From the NCBI GenBank assembly GCA_038145405.1, contig JAYQPQ010000003.1:1-59451 (forward strand): a DNA stretch of 59,451 nt. The letters are read 5' to 3'. Origin of the DNA: JAYQPQ01 sp038145405. GTDB taxonomy: Bacteria; Pseudomonadota; Gammaproteobacteria; Pseudomonadales; GM7GCV1. The notes below the pieces were generated by a model. It saw only the letters and a list, made by a program, of their open reading frames with translations. It did no database searches and was not told where the DNA came from. A program made the translations under genes and the position numbers. Shown in pieces: positions 41,320-50,624 of this stretch. How positions within the stretch are numbered: position 1 is the first letter of the stretch; each line of letters begins with the position of its first letter.

Positions 41320-41949
41320 TCAGGGCTTGGCGTAAGCTAGGCGTCGTAGAGATCGCACCTGGTAATAACTGTCCAGGCCGCACACCGCAAGCCCGCCCAG
41401 CAGATCCATATCCAGCGTACCGTCATCGCCGAGCGCACCTTCGCTCATGCGTACTTCACAGATCTCGCCGATGATCAGGCAGGTCTGATTAATATCCAAT
41501 TCAATCTGCTGGCGCAGCTTGAGGCCGATGCCGAGTCGAGATTCTGCTACATAGGGGGCCGCCAGTTCCTCGCTGTAGGCTTCTGTAAGCCCGGTGGTTG
41601 CGAATTCACTTTGTTCCCTGGGGTAGCGGGCGGAAGTTTGATGGGTCTGCTCGAGAATGTCGGCATGGGCCAGATTAAGCGTAAAGCAGTGGGTCTGCAG
41701 GATATTCTCCAGACTGTGCCGCGGCACCGAATGCGGTCGAAATATCAGACCGATCAAGGCCGGGTCCGCACCCAGGTGAAATACCGAGCTAAAGAGCGCC
41801 AGATTAGTCAATCCGTCGGCGTCGGCCGAGCCCAGCAGAAAGGGTGACTTGTAGCCGGTGAGACCATTGACCAGGCGAGCCCGATCGCGCTGGGCCATCG
41901 CGTCGAGATCGTCTTTTTTTAATTGCAGCACCTTATGTCTCCAATGCAT
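41320..41949 (-). CDS. Flavin reductase-like (FMN-binding split-barrel) protein
   Basis: This encodes 209 residues from 41949. The pattern LTGYKSPFLLGSADADGLTNLALFSSVFHLGADPALIG, then H-S-x-x-N-I followed by FTLNLA, is that of flavin reductase-like domains that bind FMN. Neither a reductase partner nor a monooxygenase is nearby, so the role is unknown. Start is uncertain, since in-frame ATGs also exist at 41964-41991. It ends 16 bp from the convergent barrel gene. Upstream lies an inverted repeat at 42046-42077 that could be an operator. Confidence 0.75.
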   Translation of the reverse strand: MHWRHKVLQLKKDDLDAMAQRDRARLVNGLTGYKSPFLLGSADADGLTNLALFSSVFHLGADPALIGLIFRPHSVPRHSLENILQTHCFTLNLAHADILEQTHQTSARYPREQSEFATTGLTEAYSEELAAPYVAESRLGIGLKLRQQIELDINQTCLIIGEICEVRMSEGALGDDGTLDMDLLGGLAVCGLDSYYQVRSLRRLAYAKP

Positions 41950-42045
41950 GCGGGCCGCCCGCATCATGCAGCTTCGCTTTGCAGTCGACAATGCAATCTA
42001 ACCTGTCGGTAATGGAATAAACGACCAGCCTGTCACGTCAACCTG

Positions 42046-42077
42046 ATGTCATTCGCAAATCATTGAAGTAATGACAT
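42046..42077. promoter_or_regulatory. Operator-like inverted repeat upstream of the flavin reductase-like gene
   Basis: Perfect 8-bp arms ATGTCATT (42046-42053) and AATGACAT (42070-42077) are separated by an AT-rich 16-bp spacer. It is about 100 bp upstream of the flavin reductase-like start. No T-tract follows, so a protein-binding site is likelier than a terminator. Confidence 0.45.
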
Positions 42078-42152
42078 GTTGACCAAACAACGCAAATTAA
42101 CCCCGGTACCAATTGCCTGCTTCCAGCCAGCTCCTTTGCATCCACTCTGAGC

Positions 42153-42287
42153 ATGAGTGATCGCCGCAGCGAGGTGGAATTACCCCTGCAGACCAATCTG
42201 GGCAAGGAGATGCACCCCGACGCGCTGGAGACTTACGATGCCCGCGAGGGCTTTGCTGAGCTGAATCCAGTGGCCGCGGACTCCTGA
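42153..42287 (+). CDS. Possible small protein of 44 residues upstream of mdh
   Basis: An ATG frame of 44 codons ends with TGA followed immediately by TAA. Third codon positions are mostly G or C, as in real genes of this genome, and the peptide is acidic and soluble-looking (it begins MSDRRSEVELP). The ribosome site is weak. It could be a true small gene or a fragment of a lost one. No family recognised. Confidence 0.3.
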   Translation: MSDRRSEVELPLQTNLGKEMHPDALETYDAREGFAELNPVAADS

Positions 42288-42332
42288 TAACCTGCCTGGC
42301 GGGGCCCGGTCCAGCTCTTGACGGCCCGGAAA

Positions 42333-42362
42333 TTTCGCAACCCCCTCCGACTTCTTTATAAT
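42333..42362 (+). promoter_or_regulatory. Candidate promoter of mdh
   Basis: A perfect TATAAT is at 42357-42362 with TTTCGC as a weak -35 at 42333-42338 (18-bp spacer), 57 bp before the mdh start. Confidence 0.5.
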
Positions 42363-42419
42363 GGCCAGCCCACTGGGGCAGGTTGCCCCAACTCCAACTT
42401 TCATTTACGGAGACATTCA

Positions 42420-43400
42420 GTGAAGTCACCTGTTCGCGTTACCGTTACCGGCGCCGCCGGCCAAATCAGCTATTCCCTGCTTTTCCGCATAGCTTCAGGT
42501 TCCATGCTGGGTCCGGACCAGCCGGTGATTCTGCAGATGCTGGAAATTACCCCAGCCCTGGGTGCGCTTAAGGGTGTTGCGATGGAGTTGGACGACTGTG
42601 CCTTCCCGCTGCTGGCCGGCATGGTGCTGACCGATGACCCAGCCGTCGCTTTCAAGGATGCCGATTATGCACTGTTGGTGGGTGCCCGTCCGCGCGGCCC
42701 GGGCATGGAACGCAAGGATCTGCTGCAGGCCAACGCTGCCATTTTCTCGGTGCAGGGCAAGGCCATTAACGATCACGCCAGCCGACGCATCAAGGTGCTG
42801 GTTGTCGGCAACCCGGCCAACACCAATGCCCTGATCACCCAGCGCAATGCCCCGGATATCGACCCCAGCCAGATCACCGCCATGATGCGTCTGGATCACA
42901 ACCGCTCGTTGACCCAGCTGGCCAACAAGGTTGGTGGTCACTGCACCGATGTCACCCAGATGACGGTGTGGGGCAACCATTCCGCAACCCAATATCCCGA
43001 TTTGCACCACGCTCTTTACAAAGGCAAGCCGGCCCTGTCGCTGGTGGATCAGGCCTGGTACGAAAGCGATTTCATTCCTACCGTGCAACAGCGCGGCGCT
43101 GCCATCATTACCGCACGCGGGGCCTCCAGTGCGGCCTCCGCCGCCAATGCCGCTGTCGACCATATGCGCACCTGGGTCATGGGCACGCCGGCCAACGACT
43201 GGGTCAGCATGGGTATCTATTCCGATGGCAGCTACGGCATCGAAAAAGGTCTGATGTACTCCTATCCCTGCCGCTGCAAGAACGGCAAGTGGGAGATCGT
43301 CCAGGGCCTGGAGATCAATGAATTTTCGCGCGTCCGCATGAAGGCAACAGAAAAAGAGCTGGCCGACGAGCGCGACGCGGTCGCCAGCCTGCTGCCCTGA
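42420..43400 (+). CDS. mdh: Malate dehydrogenase (NAD-dependent, cytosolic-type)
   Basis: This encodes 326 residues. It interconverts malate and oxaloacetate in the TCA cycle. The TGAAGQISYSLLFRIASG NAD loop is at about residues 9-26. The substrate loop GARPRGPGMERKDLL, the VVGNPANTN segment, RLDHNR and the catalytic His in VWGNHSATQYPD are intact. It belongs to the group also found in cytosol and Thermus, not the E. coli Mdh group. Start codon is GTG with GGAG eight bases upstream. Confidence 0.95.
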   Translation: MKSPVRVTVTGAAGQISYSLLFRIASGSMLGPDQPVILQMLEITPALGALKGVAMELDDCAFPLLAGMVLTDDPAVAFKDADYALLVGARPRGPGMERKDLLQANAAIFSVQGKAINDHASRRIKVLVVGNPANTNALITQRNAPDIDPSQITAMMRLDHNRSLTQLANKVGGHCTDVTQMTVWGNHSATQYPDLHHALYKGKPALSLVDQAWYESDFIPTVQQRGAAIITARGASSAASAANAAVDHMRTWVMGTPANDWVSMGIYSDGSYGIEKGLMYSYPCRCKNGKWEIVQGLEINEFSRVRMKATEKELADERDAVASLLP

Positions 43401-43409
43401 TCGCCGGAC

Positions 43410-43883
43410 ATGGCCTTTCCTGCAATAGGCGAACCAGCGCCGTCGTTCAGTCTGCTCAACCAGGATGGCGAGACGGTTCAGCTCAGCGATTATCGCGGGC
43501 AAATCGTGGCGCTGTATTTCTATCCCAAGGCCATGACGCCAGGCTGTACTACCCAGGCCTGTGGCCTGCGCGATAGCCGTGCCGAACTCAAGCGGCGTGG
43601 TGTAGTGGTACTGGGCGTCAGCCCGGATCCGCCAGCCCGGCTGAAGAAGTTTGCCGACAAGGAAGGGCTCAATTTCACCCTGCTATCGGACCCCGATCAT
43701 CGCCTGGCGGAACGCTACGGTGTCTGGGGTAGCAAGAAGTTTATGGGGCGCATATTCGACGGCATCCGGCGCACTACCTTTATCATCGACAAGTCTGGTA
43801 ACCTCGTGCAGGTCATGGATAAGGTCCACACCCGGACCCACCACGGCGATCTGCTCGAGTGGATTAGCGGACACCTCAACTGA
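43410..43883 (+). CDS. bcp: Thioredoxin-dependent thiol peroxidase (peroxiredoxin Q/BCP)
   Basis: This encodes 157 residues. It reduces hydroperoxides using thioredoxin. YFYPKAMTPGCTTQACGLRD holds the peroxidatic Cys and, five residues on, the resolving Cys, which is the BCP hallmark. It begins 9 bp after mdh, so both are likely co-transcribed. Confidence 0.93.
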   Translation: MAFPAIGEPAPSFSLLNQDGETVQLSDYRGQIVALYFYPKAMTPGCTTQACGLRDSRAELKRRGVVVLGVSPDPPARLKKFADKEGLNFTLLSDPDHRLAERYGVWGSKKFMGRIFDGIRRTTFIIDKSGNLVQVMDKVHTRTHHGDLLEWISGHLN

Positions 43884-43895
43884 CGGAGTACTACC

Positions 43896-44228
43896 TTGAT
43901 CGAATTCCTTATCCCGGCGGCACAAGCTCAACAAACGGCTGCTGCAGAACCCAATCCACTCTTTTCCCTGATCATGTTTGGCGGCTTGTTCGTCATCATG
44001 TACTTCATGCTGATCCGGCCCCAGCGCAAGCGTCAGAAAGAACACCAAAACCTGGTGCAGAATCTGGCCAAGGGCGACGAGGTGGTGCTGACCAGTGGCA
44101 TGATCGGCCGCATCACTCACCTGAATGACGATTATCTGACGATCGACACCGGCACCGTGGAGCTGCGCTTCCAGCGTGTGGCTGTGCATGCGGTGTTGCC
44201 GAAGGGAACCATTAAAAGCATCGCCTGA
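43896..44228 (+). CDS. yajC: Preprotein translocase subunit YajC
   Basis: This encodes 110 residues. It is a small membrane protein accessory to SecDF-YidC. The single membrane segment (about 24-41) with LIMFGGLFVIMYFMLIRPQRKRQKEH, then GDEVVLTSGMIGRI, is diagnostic. The start is TTG with GGAG about eight bases upstream. Its usual neighbours tgt, secD and secF are absent; it stands between bcp and a PLP enzyme. Confidence 0.93.
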   Translation: MIEFLIPAAQAQQTAAAEPNPLFSLIMFGGLFVIMYFMLIRPQRKRQKEHQNLVQNLAKGDEVVLTSGMIGRITHLNDDYLTIDTGTVELRFQRVAVHAVLPKGTIKSIA

Positions 44229-44243
44229 GGCCAGGGCGGAGCC

Positions 44244-45254
44244 ATGCAGTCCATTCCCCGGCTCCGCCTCGCCCAGCTTCCCACGCCCTTCCATAAACTC
44301 GAGCGCCTGTCGGACGAAATCGGCAGGTCAATCTGGGTCAAACGGGACGACCTTACCGGCGCCGCCACCTCTGGCAACAAAATTCGCAAACTGGAATTTG
44401 CCCTGGCGCAGGCGCGGGCAGAGGGTGCCAAGGTCATCATTACCTGCGGCGGATTGCAGTCCAATCACTGCCGGGCGACAGCCATCCTCGGCCGCCAGCA
44501 GGGCTTCAAAGTCCACCTGCTGCTGCGGGGTGAGAAGCCGGCCGAGCCTGACGGCAACCTTTTTCTCGATCGCCTGGCCGGCGCCGAAATCAGCTATTTT
44601 TCGCGGCGCTACTACCAGGCGCGACTGGACTTCATCGTTGAGGAAACCTGCGAGCACTACCGCAAGCAGGGCCTAAAGCCCTATTTCATCACCACCGGAG
44701 CCAGCGATGTCGTGGGCGTTTGGGGTTATGTCGAGGCGGCTCGTGAACTGCTCAAAGACATCCAGCGCCACCAGCTGAAGCCCGATGCCGTGGTGATCGC
44801 CACGGGTTCCGGCGGTACCCAGGCCGGTCTCACGGCGGGAATGGCGCTGGCCGGTTCCGACTGCCCGGTGCTCGGCTTTGCGGTGTGCGACGACGCCCCC
44901 TGGTTCCAAAGCAAGATCTACACCGACCTGGAAGCCTGGAAAAAGCGCTACCAACAGCAGTTGGACCTGCAACAGCTCGATATCCGCGTCAACGACGCCT
45001 ATATCGGCCCCGGCTATGCCGAGGCGCAACCTCAGGTCTTTCGCCTGATTCAGAAAATGCTGCAGGATGAAGCCCTGCTGCTTGATCCGGTCTACACCGG
45101 TAAGGCCTTTTACGGCATGCTGGAAGAGTTGAAGGGTGGCGAGCTCGCCGGCAGAGGCGAGCTGGTTTTTGTTCACACCGGTGGGGCATTTGGCCTGATG
45201 GCGCAGCGTCAGGAGGCCATGCTCCATCTAAATGGCAAAAGGCAGGGTATGTGA
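44244..45254 (+). CDS. D-cysteine desulfhydrase / 1-aminocyclopropane-1-carboxylate deaminase family PLP enzyme
   Basis: This encodes 336 residues. It is a fold-type II PLP enzyme. The PLP-binding Lys lies in TSGNKIRKLEF (about 45-55), with CGGLQSNHCRATA (about 76-88) and ATGSGGTQAGL (about 187-197) completing the cofactor site. The most likely activity is D-cysteine breakdown to pyruvate, sulfide and ammonia, but ACC deaminase-type activity cannot be excluded. It overlaps the symporter gene, suggesting amino-acid uptake and use in one unit. Confidence 0.83.
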   Translation: MQSIPRLRLAQLPTPFHKLERLSDEIGRSIWVKRDDLTGAATSGNKIRKLEFALAQARAEGAKVIITCGGLQSNHCRATAILGRQQGFKVHLLLRGEKPAEPDGNLFLDRLAGAEISYFSRRYYQARLDFIVEETCEHYRKQGLKPYFITTGASDVVGVWGYVEAARELLKDIQRHQLKPDAVVIATGSGGTQAGLTAGMALAGSDCPVLGFAVCDDAPWFQSKIYTDLEAWKKRYQQQLDLQQLDIRVNDAYIGPGYAEAQPQVFRLIQKMLQDEALLLDPVYTGKAFYGMLEELKGGELAGRGELVFVHTGGAFGLMAQRQEAMLHLNGKRQGM

Positions 45255-46576
45255 TGCAGTGGCTAAATGATCTGAATGCGTTGGTTTGGGGTGTGCCCAT
45301 GCTGTTACTCCTGTTGGGCACGGGCATCTATCTCACCCTCGGTCTCAAGGCCATGCCCATACGCCGTATTGGCTATGGCTTCCGTCAGCTGTGGGAGGGG
45401 CGCCACGGCAGCGGCCCCGGTGAAATTTCGGCTTTCCGGGCGCTGATGACCTCGCTTTCGGCGACCGTAGGTACCGGCAACATTGCCGGCGTGGCTACCG
45501 CCATCGGCATCGGCGGGCCGGGCGCACTGTTCTGGATGTGGATGACGGCGCTGGTCGGCATGGCTACCAAATACGGTGAGGCGTTGTTGGCCGTGCATTA
45601 CCGCGAGAAGGATGACAAGGGCGCCTTTGTCGGCGGCCCCATGTATTACATTCGCAACGGCATGGGCAAAAAGTGGACCTGGCTAGCGGTGGTCTTTGCC
45701 CTGTTCTGCGGTTTTGGCGGCCTGGGGATCGGCAACACAGTGCAGGCCAACTCGGTGGCCGACGCCATGCAGCAGGCCTTTGCCATACCCGAACTGGCCA
45801 CCGGTCTGATTCTGGCGGTGATCACTGCCCTGGTAATTCTGGGTGGACTGAAGCGTATCGCCGGCGTAGCGTCGCGGTTGGTGCCCTTTATGGCCATCGG
45901 TTACTGCGGGGCGGCGCTGATTGTGGTGTTGCTGAATCTGCCCGAGGTGCCCGGCGCTTTGGTTGCTATCGTCAAGGACGCCTTTGCGCCCACGGCTGCG
46001 GAGGGCGGCTTTGCTGGCGCCACCGTCTGGTTGGCGATCCGCATGGGTGTGGCGCGCGGTGTATTTTCCAATGAAGCCGGCCTCGGCAGCGCCCCCATCG
46101 CCCACGCCGCCGCACAGACCGATACGCCGGCACGCCAGGGTTCAGTGGCCATGTTGGGCACCTTTATCGATACCCTGATTATCTGCACCATGACCGGTCT
46201 GGCCATCGTGCTGACACAAAGCTGGACCGGCGAGGCTCAGGGTGCCGCCATGACGGCCGCCGCCTTTGGTCAGCTGCTGGGCTTTGGCGAAGAACTGGTG
46301 GCGTTGGCCATTGCGCTCTTTGCCTTTACCACAATCCTGGGTTGGAGCTATTACAGCGAACGCTGCATGGAATTTCTGTTCGGCACCCGCGTACTGCTGG
46401 CCTTCCGCTGGCTCTGGGTGATCGTCATCCCCTTTGGCGCGGTGATGAACCTCGGCGTGATCTGGACTCTGGCCGACACAATGAATGGCTTGATGGCCAT
46501 TCCGAACCTCATCGCCCTGCTGGTGTTGAGCCCCGTGATCTTCAAGCTGACCAGGGATTTCGGTCTGATTAAATGA
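45254..46576 (+). CDS. Alanine/glycine:cation symporter (AGCS family)
   Basis: This encodes 440 residues with about 10-11 membrane segments. The family signature TVGTGNIAGVATAIGIGGPGA lies at about residues 73-93, and NEAGLGSAPIAHAAAQ near 274-289. It carries alanine or glycine into the cell with sodium or protons. ATG 45254 overlaps the previous stop (TGATG). The following 5'-nucleotidase gene overlaps by ATGA. Confidence 0.92.
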   Translation: MQWLNDLNALVWGVPMLLLLLGTGIYLTLGLKAMPIRRIGYGFRQLWEGRHGSGPGEISAFRALMTSLSATVGTGNIAGVATAIGIGGPGALFWMWMTALVGMATKYGEALLAVHYREKDDKGAFVGGPMYYIRNGMGKKWTWLAVVFALFCGFGGLGIGNTVQANSVADAMQQAFAIPELATGLILAVITALVILGGLKRIAGVASRLVPFMAIGYCGAALIVVLLNLPEVPGALVAIVKDAFAPTAAEGGFAGATVWLAIRMGVARGVFSNEAGLGSAPIAHAAAQTDTPARQGSVAMLGTFIDTLIICTMTGLAIVLTQSWTGEAQGAAMTAAAFGQLLGFGEELVALAIALFAFTTILGWSYYSERCMEFLFGTRVLLAFRWLWVIVIPFGAVMNLGVIWTLADTMNGLMAIPNLIALLVLSPVIFKLTRDFGLIK

Positions 46577-47478
46577 GCACTGTCGCCAAGGCTTACAACA
46601 AGCTGGTTATCGCGATTTCCTCGCGCGCCCTGTTCGATCTGGACGAGAGTCATCAGGTCTACATGGAGCGAGGCGTACAGGCTTACGCCGATTACCAGAT
46701 TGCGCGCGAGAACGAGCCGCTCAAGGAAGGCGAGGCCTTTGGCTTGGTTACCAAGATGCTCGGCATCAACGAGCTGCTGGGCGAGACGCTCGTCGAGGTC
46801 ATCCTGTTGTCGCGCAACAGTGCCGATACCGGCCTGCGCATCTTCAACTCCATCGAGCATTACGGCCTGAATATCAGCCGCGCGGCCTTCAGCGGGGGTG
46901 GTAACCCCTGGCGCTACGTGCTGCCCTTTGAATGCGATCTGTTTCTCTCGCTGCATGCCGAAGACGTAGCCAATGCGCTGCAGCAGGGAGTCGCGGCGGC
47001 AACCTTGGTACCGCGCCCGAAACAGAAGCGAGGCGGTGGCAACGAGATCCACTTTGCCTTTGATGGCGATGCAGTGCTGTTCTCCGATGAGTCCGAGCGC
47101 ATCTTCAAGGAGCAGGGCCTCGAGGCCTTTTCAAAGAATGAAAAGATTGCTGCAAATCAACCGCTTAGCGGCGGACCTTTTCGTAATTTCTTAGCTTCAT
47201 TGCAACAGCTGCAGGCACGCTTTGCCCCGGGTGAATGCCCGCTGCGCACGGCCCTGGTGACGGCGCGCGCCGCGCCGGCGCACGAGCGCGTTATTCGCAC
47301 CCTGCGCGACTGGAATATCCGCATCGACGAGTCCCTCTTCCTGGGTGGCCTGCCCAAGGGCGAATTTCTGCGCGCCTACGGTGCCGATGTGTTCTTTGAC
47401 GACCAGATGAGCCATGTGGATTCAGCCAAAGAGCACGTCGCAGTCGGCCATGTGCCCCATGGTGTGGCCAATCGCTAA
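46573..47478 (+). CDS. Cytosolic 5'-nucleotidase (NT5C1-like family)
   Basis: This encodes 301 residues. The sequence matches the bacterial 5'-nucleotidase family related to animal cytosolic NT5C1, with AISSRALFDLDESH near the N-terminus, IHFAFDGDAVLFSDESE at about 157-173 and FFDDQMSHVD near the C-terminus. It probably dephosphorylates nucleoside monophosphates. The overlap with the symporter (ATGA) implies co-expression, although the metabolic link is unclear. Confidence 0.83.
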   Translation: MSTVAKAYNKLVIAISSRALFDLDESHQVYMERGVQAYADYQIARENEPLKEGEAFGLVTKMLGINELLGETLVEVILLSRNSADTGLRIFNSIEHYGLNISRAAFSGGGNPWRYVLPFECDLFLSLHAEDVANALQQGVAAATLVPRPKQKRGGGNEIHFAFDGDAVLFSDESERIFKEQGLEAFSKNEKIAANQPLSGGPFRNFLASLQQLQARFAPGECPLRTALVTARAAPAHERVIRTLRDWNIRIDESLFLGGLPKGEFLRAYGADVFFDDQMSHVDSAKEHVAVGHVPHGVANR

Positions 47479-47537
47479 GGCGCGCCTGGGCGCCGTTTAA
47501 TCCCTACAGCGTCTCACGGTCCACGCGCTGGCAACGC

Positions 47538-49424
47538 TCACCCTGTTGGCGCCGCCGCCCAGTCATCTTCCAGTGAGGCAATTGCTTGGCGTAACTCGGT
47601 CTGGGATTTCAGCAGCTCCGCCAGCTTGCCTTTGTTCTGCTCTTGGTAAATCGCCGGATCGGCTAGCTCCGTTTCCACCTTCTTGAGTTTGGCCGTATGG
47701 CTTTCGATCTGATCGAGTAACTTTTGTGCCTTGCCGCGCAGGGATTTGGCCGCGTTGCGTTCGTCGGCGGCGGCTTTGCGGGCGGCCTTCTTGTCGATCT
47801 TGCCAGAGGGCTGCAGCTTGGTCGTTTTGGTCTTTTCGCTGCGCTGCGTATTGAGCCGCTCCTGATTCAACCAGTTGCGGTAGTCCTGCAGGTCGCCCTT
47901 GAACTCCGTGACGCTACTGTTGGCGACCAGCAGGTAGTTGTTGACGGTGTTCTCCAGCAGGTGGCGGTCATGCGACACCGTGATCACCGCCCCTTCAAAG
48001 CCCTGCAGCGCCATGGTGAGGGCGTGGCGCATTTCCAGGTCGAGGTGGTTGGTCGGTTCGTCGAGCAGCAGCAGGTTGGGCGCCTGCCACACCAGCATGG
48101 CCAGCACCAGGCGCGCTTTTTCGCCACCGGAGCGCGGCCCCACCGGATCGGTCGCCATGTCGCCCTGAAAATCAAAGCCGCCGAGAAAGCGACGCAATTG
48201 CTGTTCACCGGCATTGGGTGAAATGCGCCGCAGGTGCAGCAGCGGGCTAGCCTGAAGGTCGAGCTGTTCGATCTGGTGCTGGGCAAAGTAGCCGACGCGC
48301 AAATTGGCGCCAATGTGAATAACACCGGCCAGGGGTTTGAGGTCGCCTGCCAACGCGCGCACCAGGGTGGATTTGCCCGCGCCGTTCAGACCCAGCAGGC
48401 CTAGGCGATCGCCCGGATCAATGCTCAGGTTCACTTCCTGAAGAATACGGGTCTGACCGTAGCCGAGACTGACACCATCCAGCTTGATCAGTGGATTGCC
48501 GGCCGGTGGCGATTCGGGGAATTCGAAGTGGAAGGGCGAATCCACGTGCGCGGCGGCGATCTTTTCCATGCGCTCCATGGCCTTGATGCGGCTCTGCGCG
48601 GCCTTGGCCTTGGAGGCCTTGTAGCGGAAGCGGTCGACGAACTTCTGCATGTGTGCGAGTTCGCGCTGCTGCTTTTCGAACATGGATTGCTGCAGCGCCA
48701 GCTTGGCGGCGCGCTGGCGCTCGAAATCGCTGTAGGTGCCGGTGTAGTGGTTCAACCTGTTGTTTTCGATATGCAGGATCTCACCCACCACGGCGTCGAG
48801 AAATTCGCGGTCGTGGGAAATCAACAGCAGGGTGCCCTGGTAGCGCTTCAGCCAGTCTTCCAGCCAAAGCACCGTTTCCATGTCGAGGTGGTTGGTCGGT
48901 TCGTCGAGCAGCAGCAGATCGGACGGACACATTAGCGCCTGCGCCAGGCCGAGGCGCACGCGCCAACCGCCGGAGAATTCGCCCACGACCTTACTGTGTT
49001 CCTCCTGACTGAAACCCAGACCGTTGAGCAGTTCGCCGGCGCGAGCACGGGCGGTGTAGCCGTCGGCCTGGTCGTAGCGCAGGTGGGCGTGAGCGATGGC
49101 TTCGCCGTCGTCGCTGTTTTCGGTAGCCAGTATTTCCGCTTCGGCCAGCCGGAATTCCTTGTCGCCATCGAGCACGAACTCGATGGCCGCGCGCTGCAGA
49201 TCGCTGAACTGCTGCGCCATATGCGCCACTTCCCAGCCCTCGGGAATCGACAGCGAGCCGGCGTCCAGCGAAATGACATTGCGCAACAGCGCGAAGAGCG
49301 AGCTCTTGCCACAGCCGTTGGCGCCCACCAGGCCGACCTTGTGGCCGGGGAAGATGGTGGCGCTGCTTTCCTGCAACAGGGCGTCGGGGCCGCGTCGCAG
49401 CGTGATGGCGGATAACTGGATCAT
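47538..49424 (-). CDS. yheS: ABC-F ATPase YheS
   Basis: This encodes 628 residues. It is a ribosome-associated ABC-F protein with two ATPase domains and no membrane domain. Walker A motifs are GANGCGKSS (about 34-42) and GLNGAGKST. Signatures FSGGW and RSGGEKARL both precede LLLLDEPTNHLD. A C-terminal coiled coil (about 530-620) follows a Lys/Ala-rich linker; this fits YheS rather than EttA or Uup. Function: modulates translation, details uncertain. Confidence 0.88.
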   Translation of the reverse strand: MIQLSAITLRRGPDALLQESSATIFPGHKVGLVGANGCGKSSLFALLRNVISLDAGSLSIPEGWEVAHMAQQFSDLQRAAIEFVLDGDKEFRLAEAEILATENSDDGEAIAHAHLRYDQADGYTARARAGELLNGLGFSQEEHSKVVGEFSGGWRVRLGLAQALMCPSDLLLLDEPTNHLDMETVLWLEDWLKRYQGTLLLISHDREFLDAVVGEILHIENNRLNHYTGTYSDFERQRAAKLALQQSMFEKQQRELAHMQKFVDRFRYKASKAKAAQSRIKAMERMEKIAAAHVDSPFHFEFPESPPAGNPLIKLDGVSLGYGQTRILQEVNLSIDPGDRLGLLGLNGAGKSTLVRALAGDLKPLAGVIHIGANLRVGYFAQHQIEQLDLQASPLLHLRRISPNAGEQQLRRFLGGFDFQGDMATDPVGPRSGGEKARLVLAMLVWQAPNLLLLDEPTNHLDLEMRHALTMALQGFEGAVITVSHDRHLLENTVNNYLLVANSSVTEFKGDLQDYRNWLNQERLNTQRSEKTKTTKLQPSGKIDKKAARKAAADERNAAKSLRGKAQKLLDQIESHTAKLKKVETELADPAIYQEQNKGKLAELLKSQTELRQAIASLEDDWAAAPTG

Positions 49425-49603
49425 GGACTTCAGAACGACCAGCGGGAATTTGGGGGCGCCATTGTACCCAAGGCAGGGGCTCGAGTTGGCACTGATGTTC
49501 GACCTATTTCGGCGTCGGGGATTTCGTCGGGAGCCGCTGTTTTGCTTGACCTAGAAGCCCTTTGGGCTCAATCTTCTTTTTATTCCATAACTGACTATTA
49601 CGC

Positions 49604-50578
49604 ATGAAATTACAGCAGTTGCGTTATATCTGGGAGGTGGCTCGGCACGACCTGAATGTCTCCTCCACCGCGCAGAGCCTCTATACCTCCCAGCCCGGTA
49701 TTTCCAAGCAGATTCGCCTGCTGGAGGACGAACTGGGCGTGGAAATTTTCTCCCGCAGCGGCAAACACCTGACGCGCATTACGCCGGCCGGTGAAGAAAT
49801 TCTGCGCATGGCCGGCGAGGTGCTGCACCAGTGCGAGAACATCAAGCGCATCGGCCACGAGCACAGCGATCCGCGCCGCGGCTCGCTGTCTATTGCCACC
49901 ACCCACACTCAGGCGCGCTATGCTTTACCGCCGGTAATCGAGAAGTTCATCAAGAAGTACCCGGATGTCGCCCTCAATATGCATCAGGGCACGCCCATGC
50001 AGATTTCCGAGATGGCCGCCGAGTGGACGGTCGACTTTGCCATCGCCACCGAGGCGCTGGATCTCTTTGCCGATCTCATCATGATGCCCTGCTACCGCTG
50101 GAATCGCTGCATCCTGGTGCCCAAGAGCCATCCGCTGTGCCAGACCTCCTTCCTCAGCCTGGAGAACCTGGCCAAGTACCCCATCGTCACCTATGTATTC
50201 GGCTTTACCGGCCGCTCGCGCCTGGACGAGGCCTTTCAGGCCAAGAACCTGAGTCCGCGCGTGGTCTTTACCGCCTCCGACTCGGATGTGATCAAAACCT
50301 ATGTGCGTCTGGGTCTGGGCGTGGGCATCGTGGCCCATATGTCCTACGACCCGGTAGCCGATTCCGACCTGGTGGTGCTGGATGCACGCCATCTGTTCAA
50401 GACCAGTATCACCAGCATCGGCTTTCGCCGCGGCACCTTCCTGCGCGGCTTTATGTACGACTTTATCGAAATGTTCTCGCCGCACCTGAAGCGCGATGTG
50501 GTCGATCAGGCCCATCAGTGTCGCGGGCGCGAGGAATTGGAAGCTTTTTTTGCCGGCACTGAGTTGCCGGAATACTGA
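49604..50578 (+). CDS. cysB: LysR-family cysteine regulon activator CysB
   Basis: This encodes 324 residues. The N-terminal winged helix MKLQQLRYIWEVARHDLNVSSTA and TSQPGISKQIRLLEDELG is the CysB form. The C-terminal part binds N-acetylserine: TTHTQARYALP and GFTGRSRLDEAF are conserved. It activates sulfate assimilation genes when cysteine is short. A D-cysteine desulfhydrase lies 4 kb upstream but is not obviously controlled from here. A clear terminator follows. Confidence 0.95.
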   Translation: MKLQQLRYIWEVARHDLNVSSTAQSLYTSQPGISKQIRLLEDELGVEIFSRSGKHLTRITPAGEEILRMAGEVLHQCENIKRIGHEHSDPRRGSLSIATTHTQARYALPPVIEKFIKKYPDVALNMHQGTPMQISEMAAEWTVDFAIATEALDLFADLIMMPCYRWNRCILVPKSHPLCQTSFLSLENLAKYPIVTYVFGFTGRSRLDEAFQAKNLSPRVVFTASDSDVIKTYVRLGLGVGIVAHMSYDPVADSDLVVLDARHLFKTSITSIGFRRGTFLRGFMYDFIEMFSPHLKRDVVDQAHQCRGREELEAFFAGTELPEY

Positions 50579-50580
50579 CA

Positions 50581-50604
50581 GGCGGGTAATCTGCCGCCTT
50601 TTTT
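50581..50604 (+). terminator. Intrinsic terminator of cysB
   Basis: GGCGG and CCGCC form a stem with an 8-nt loop, followed by six T. It starts 2 bp after the cysB stop. Confidence 0.85.
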
Positions 50605-50624
50605 CTGCAGGGGAGTAATAGCAC

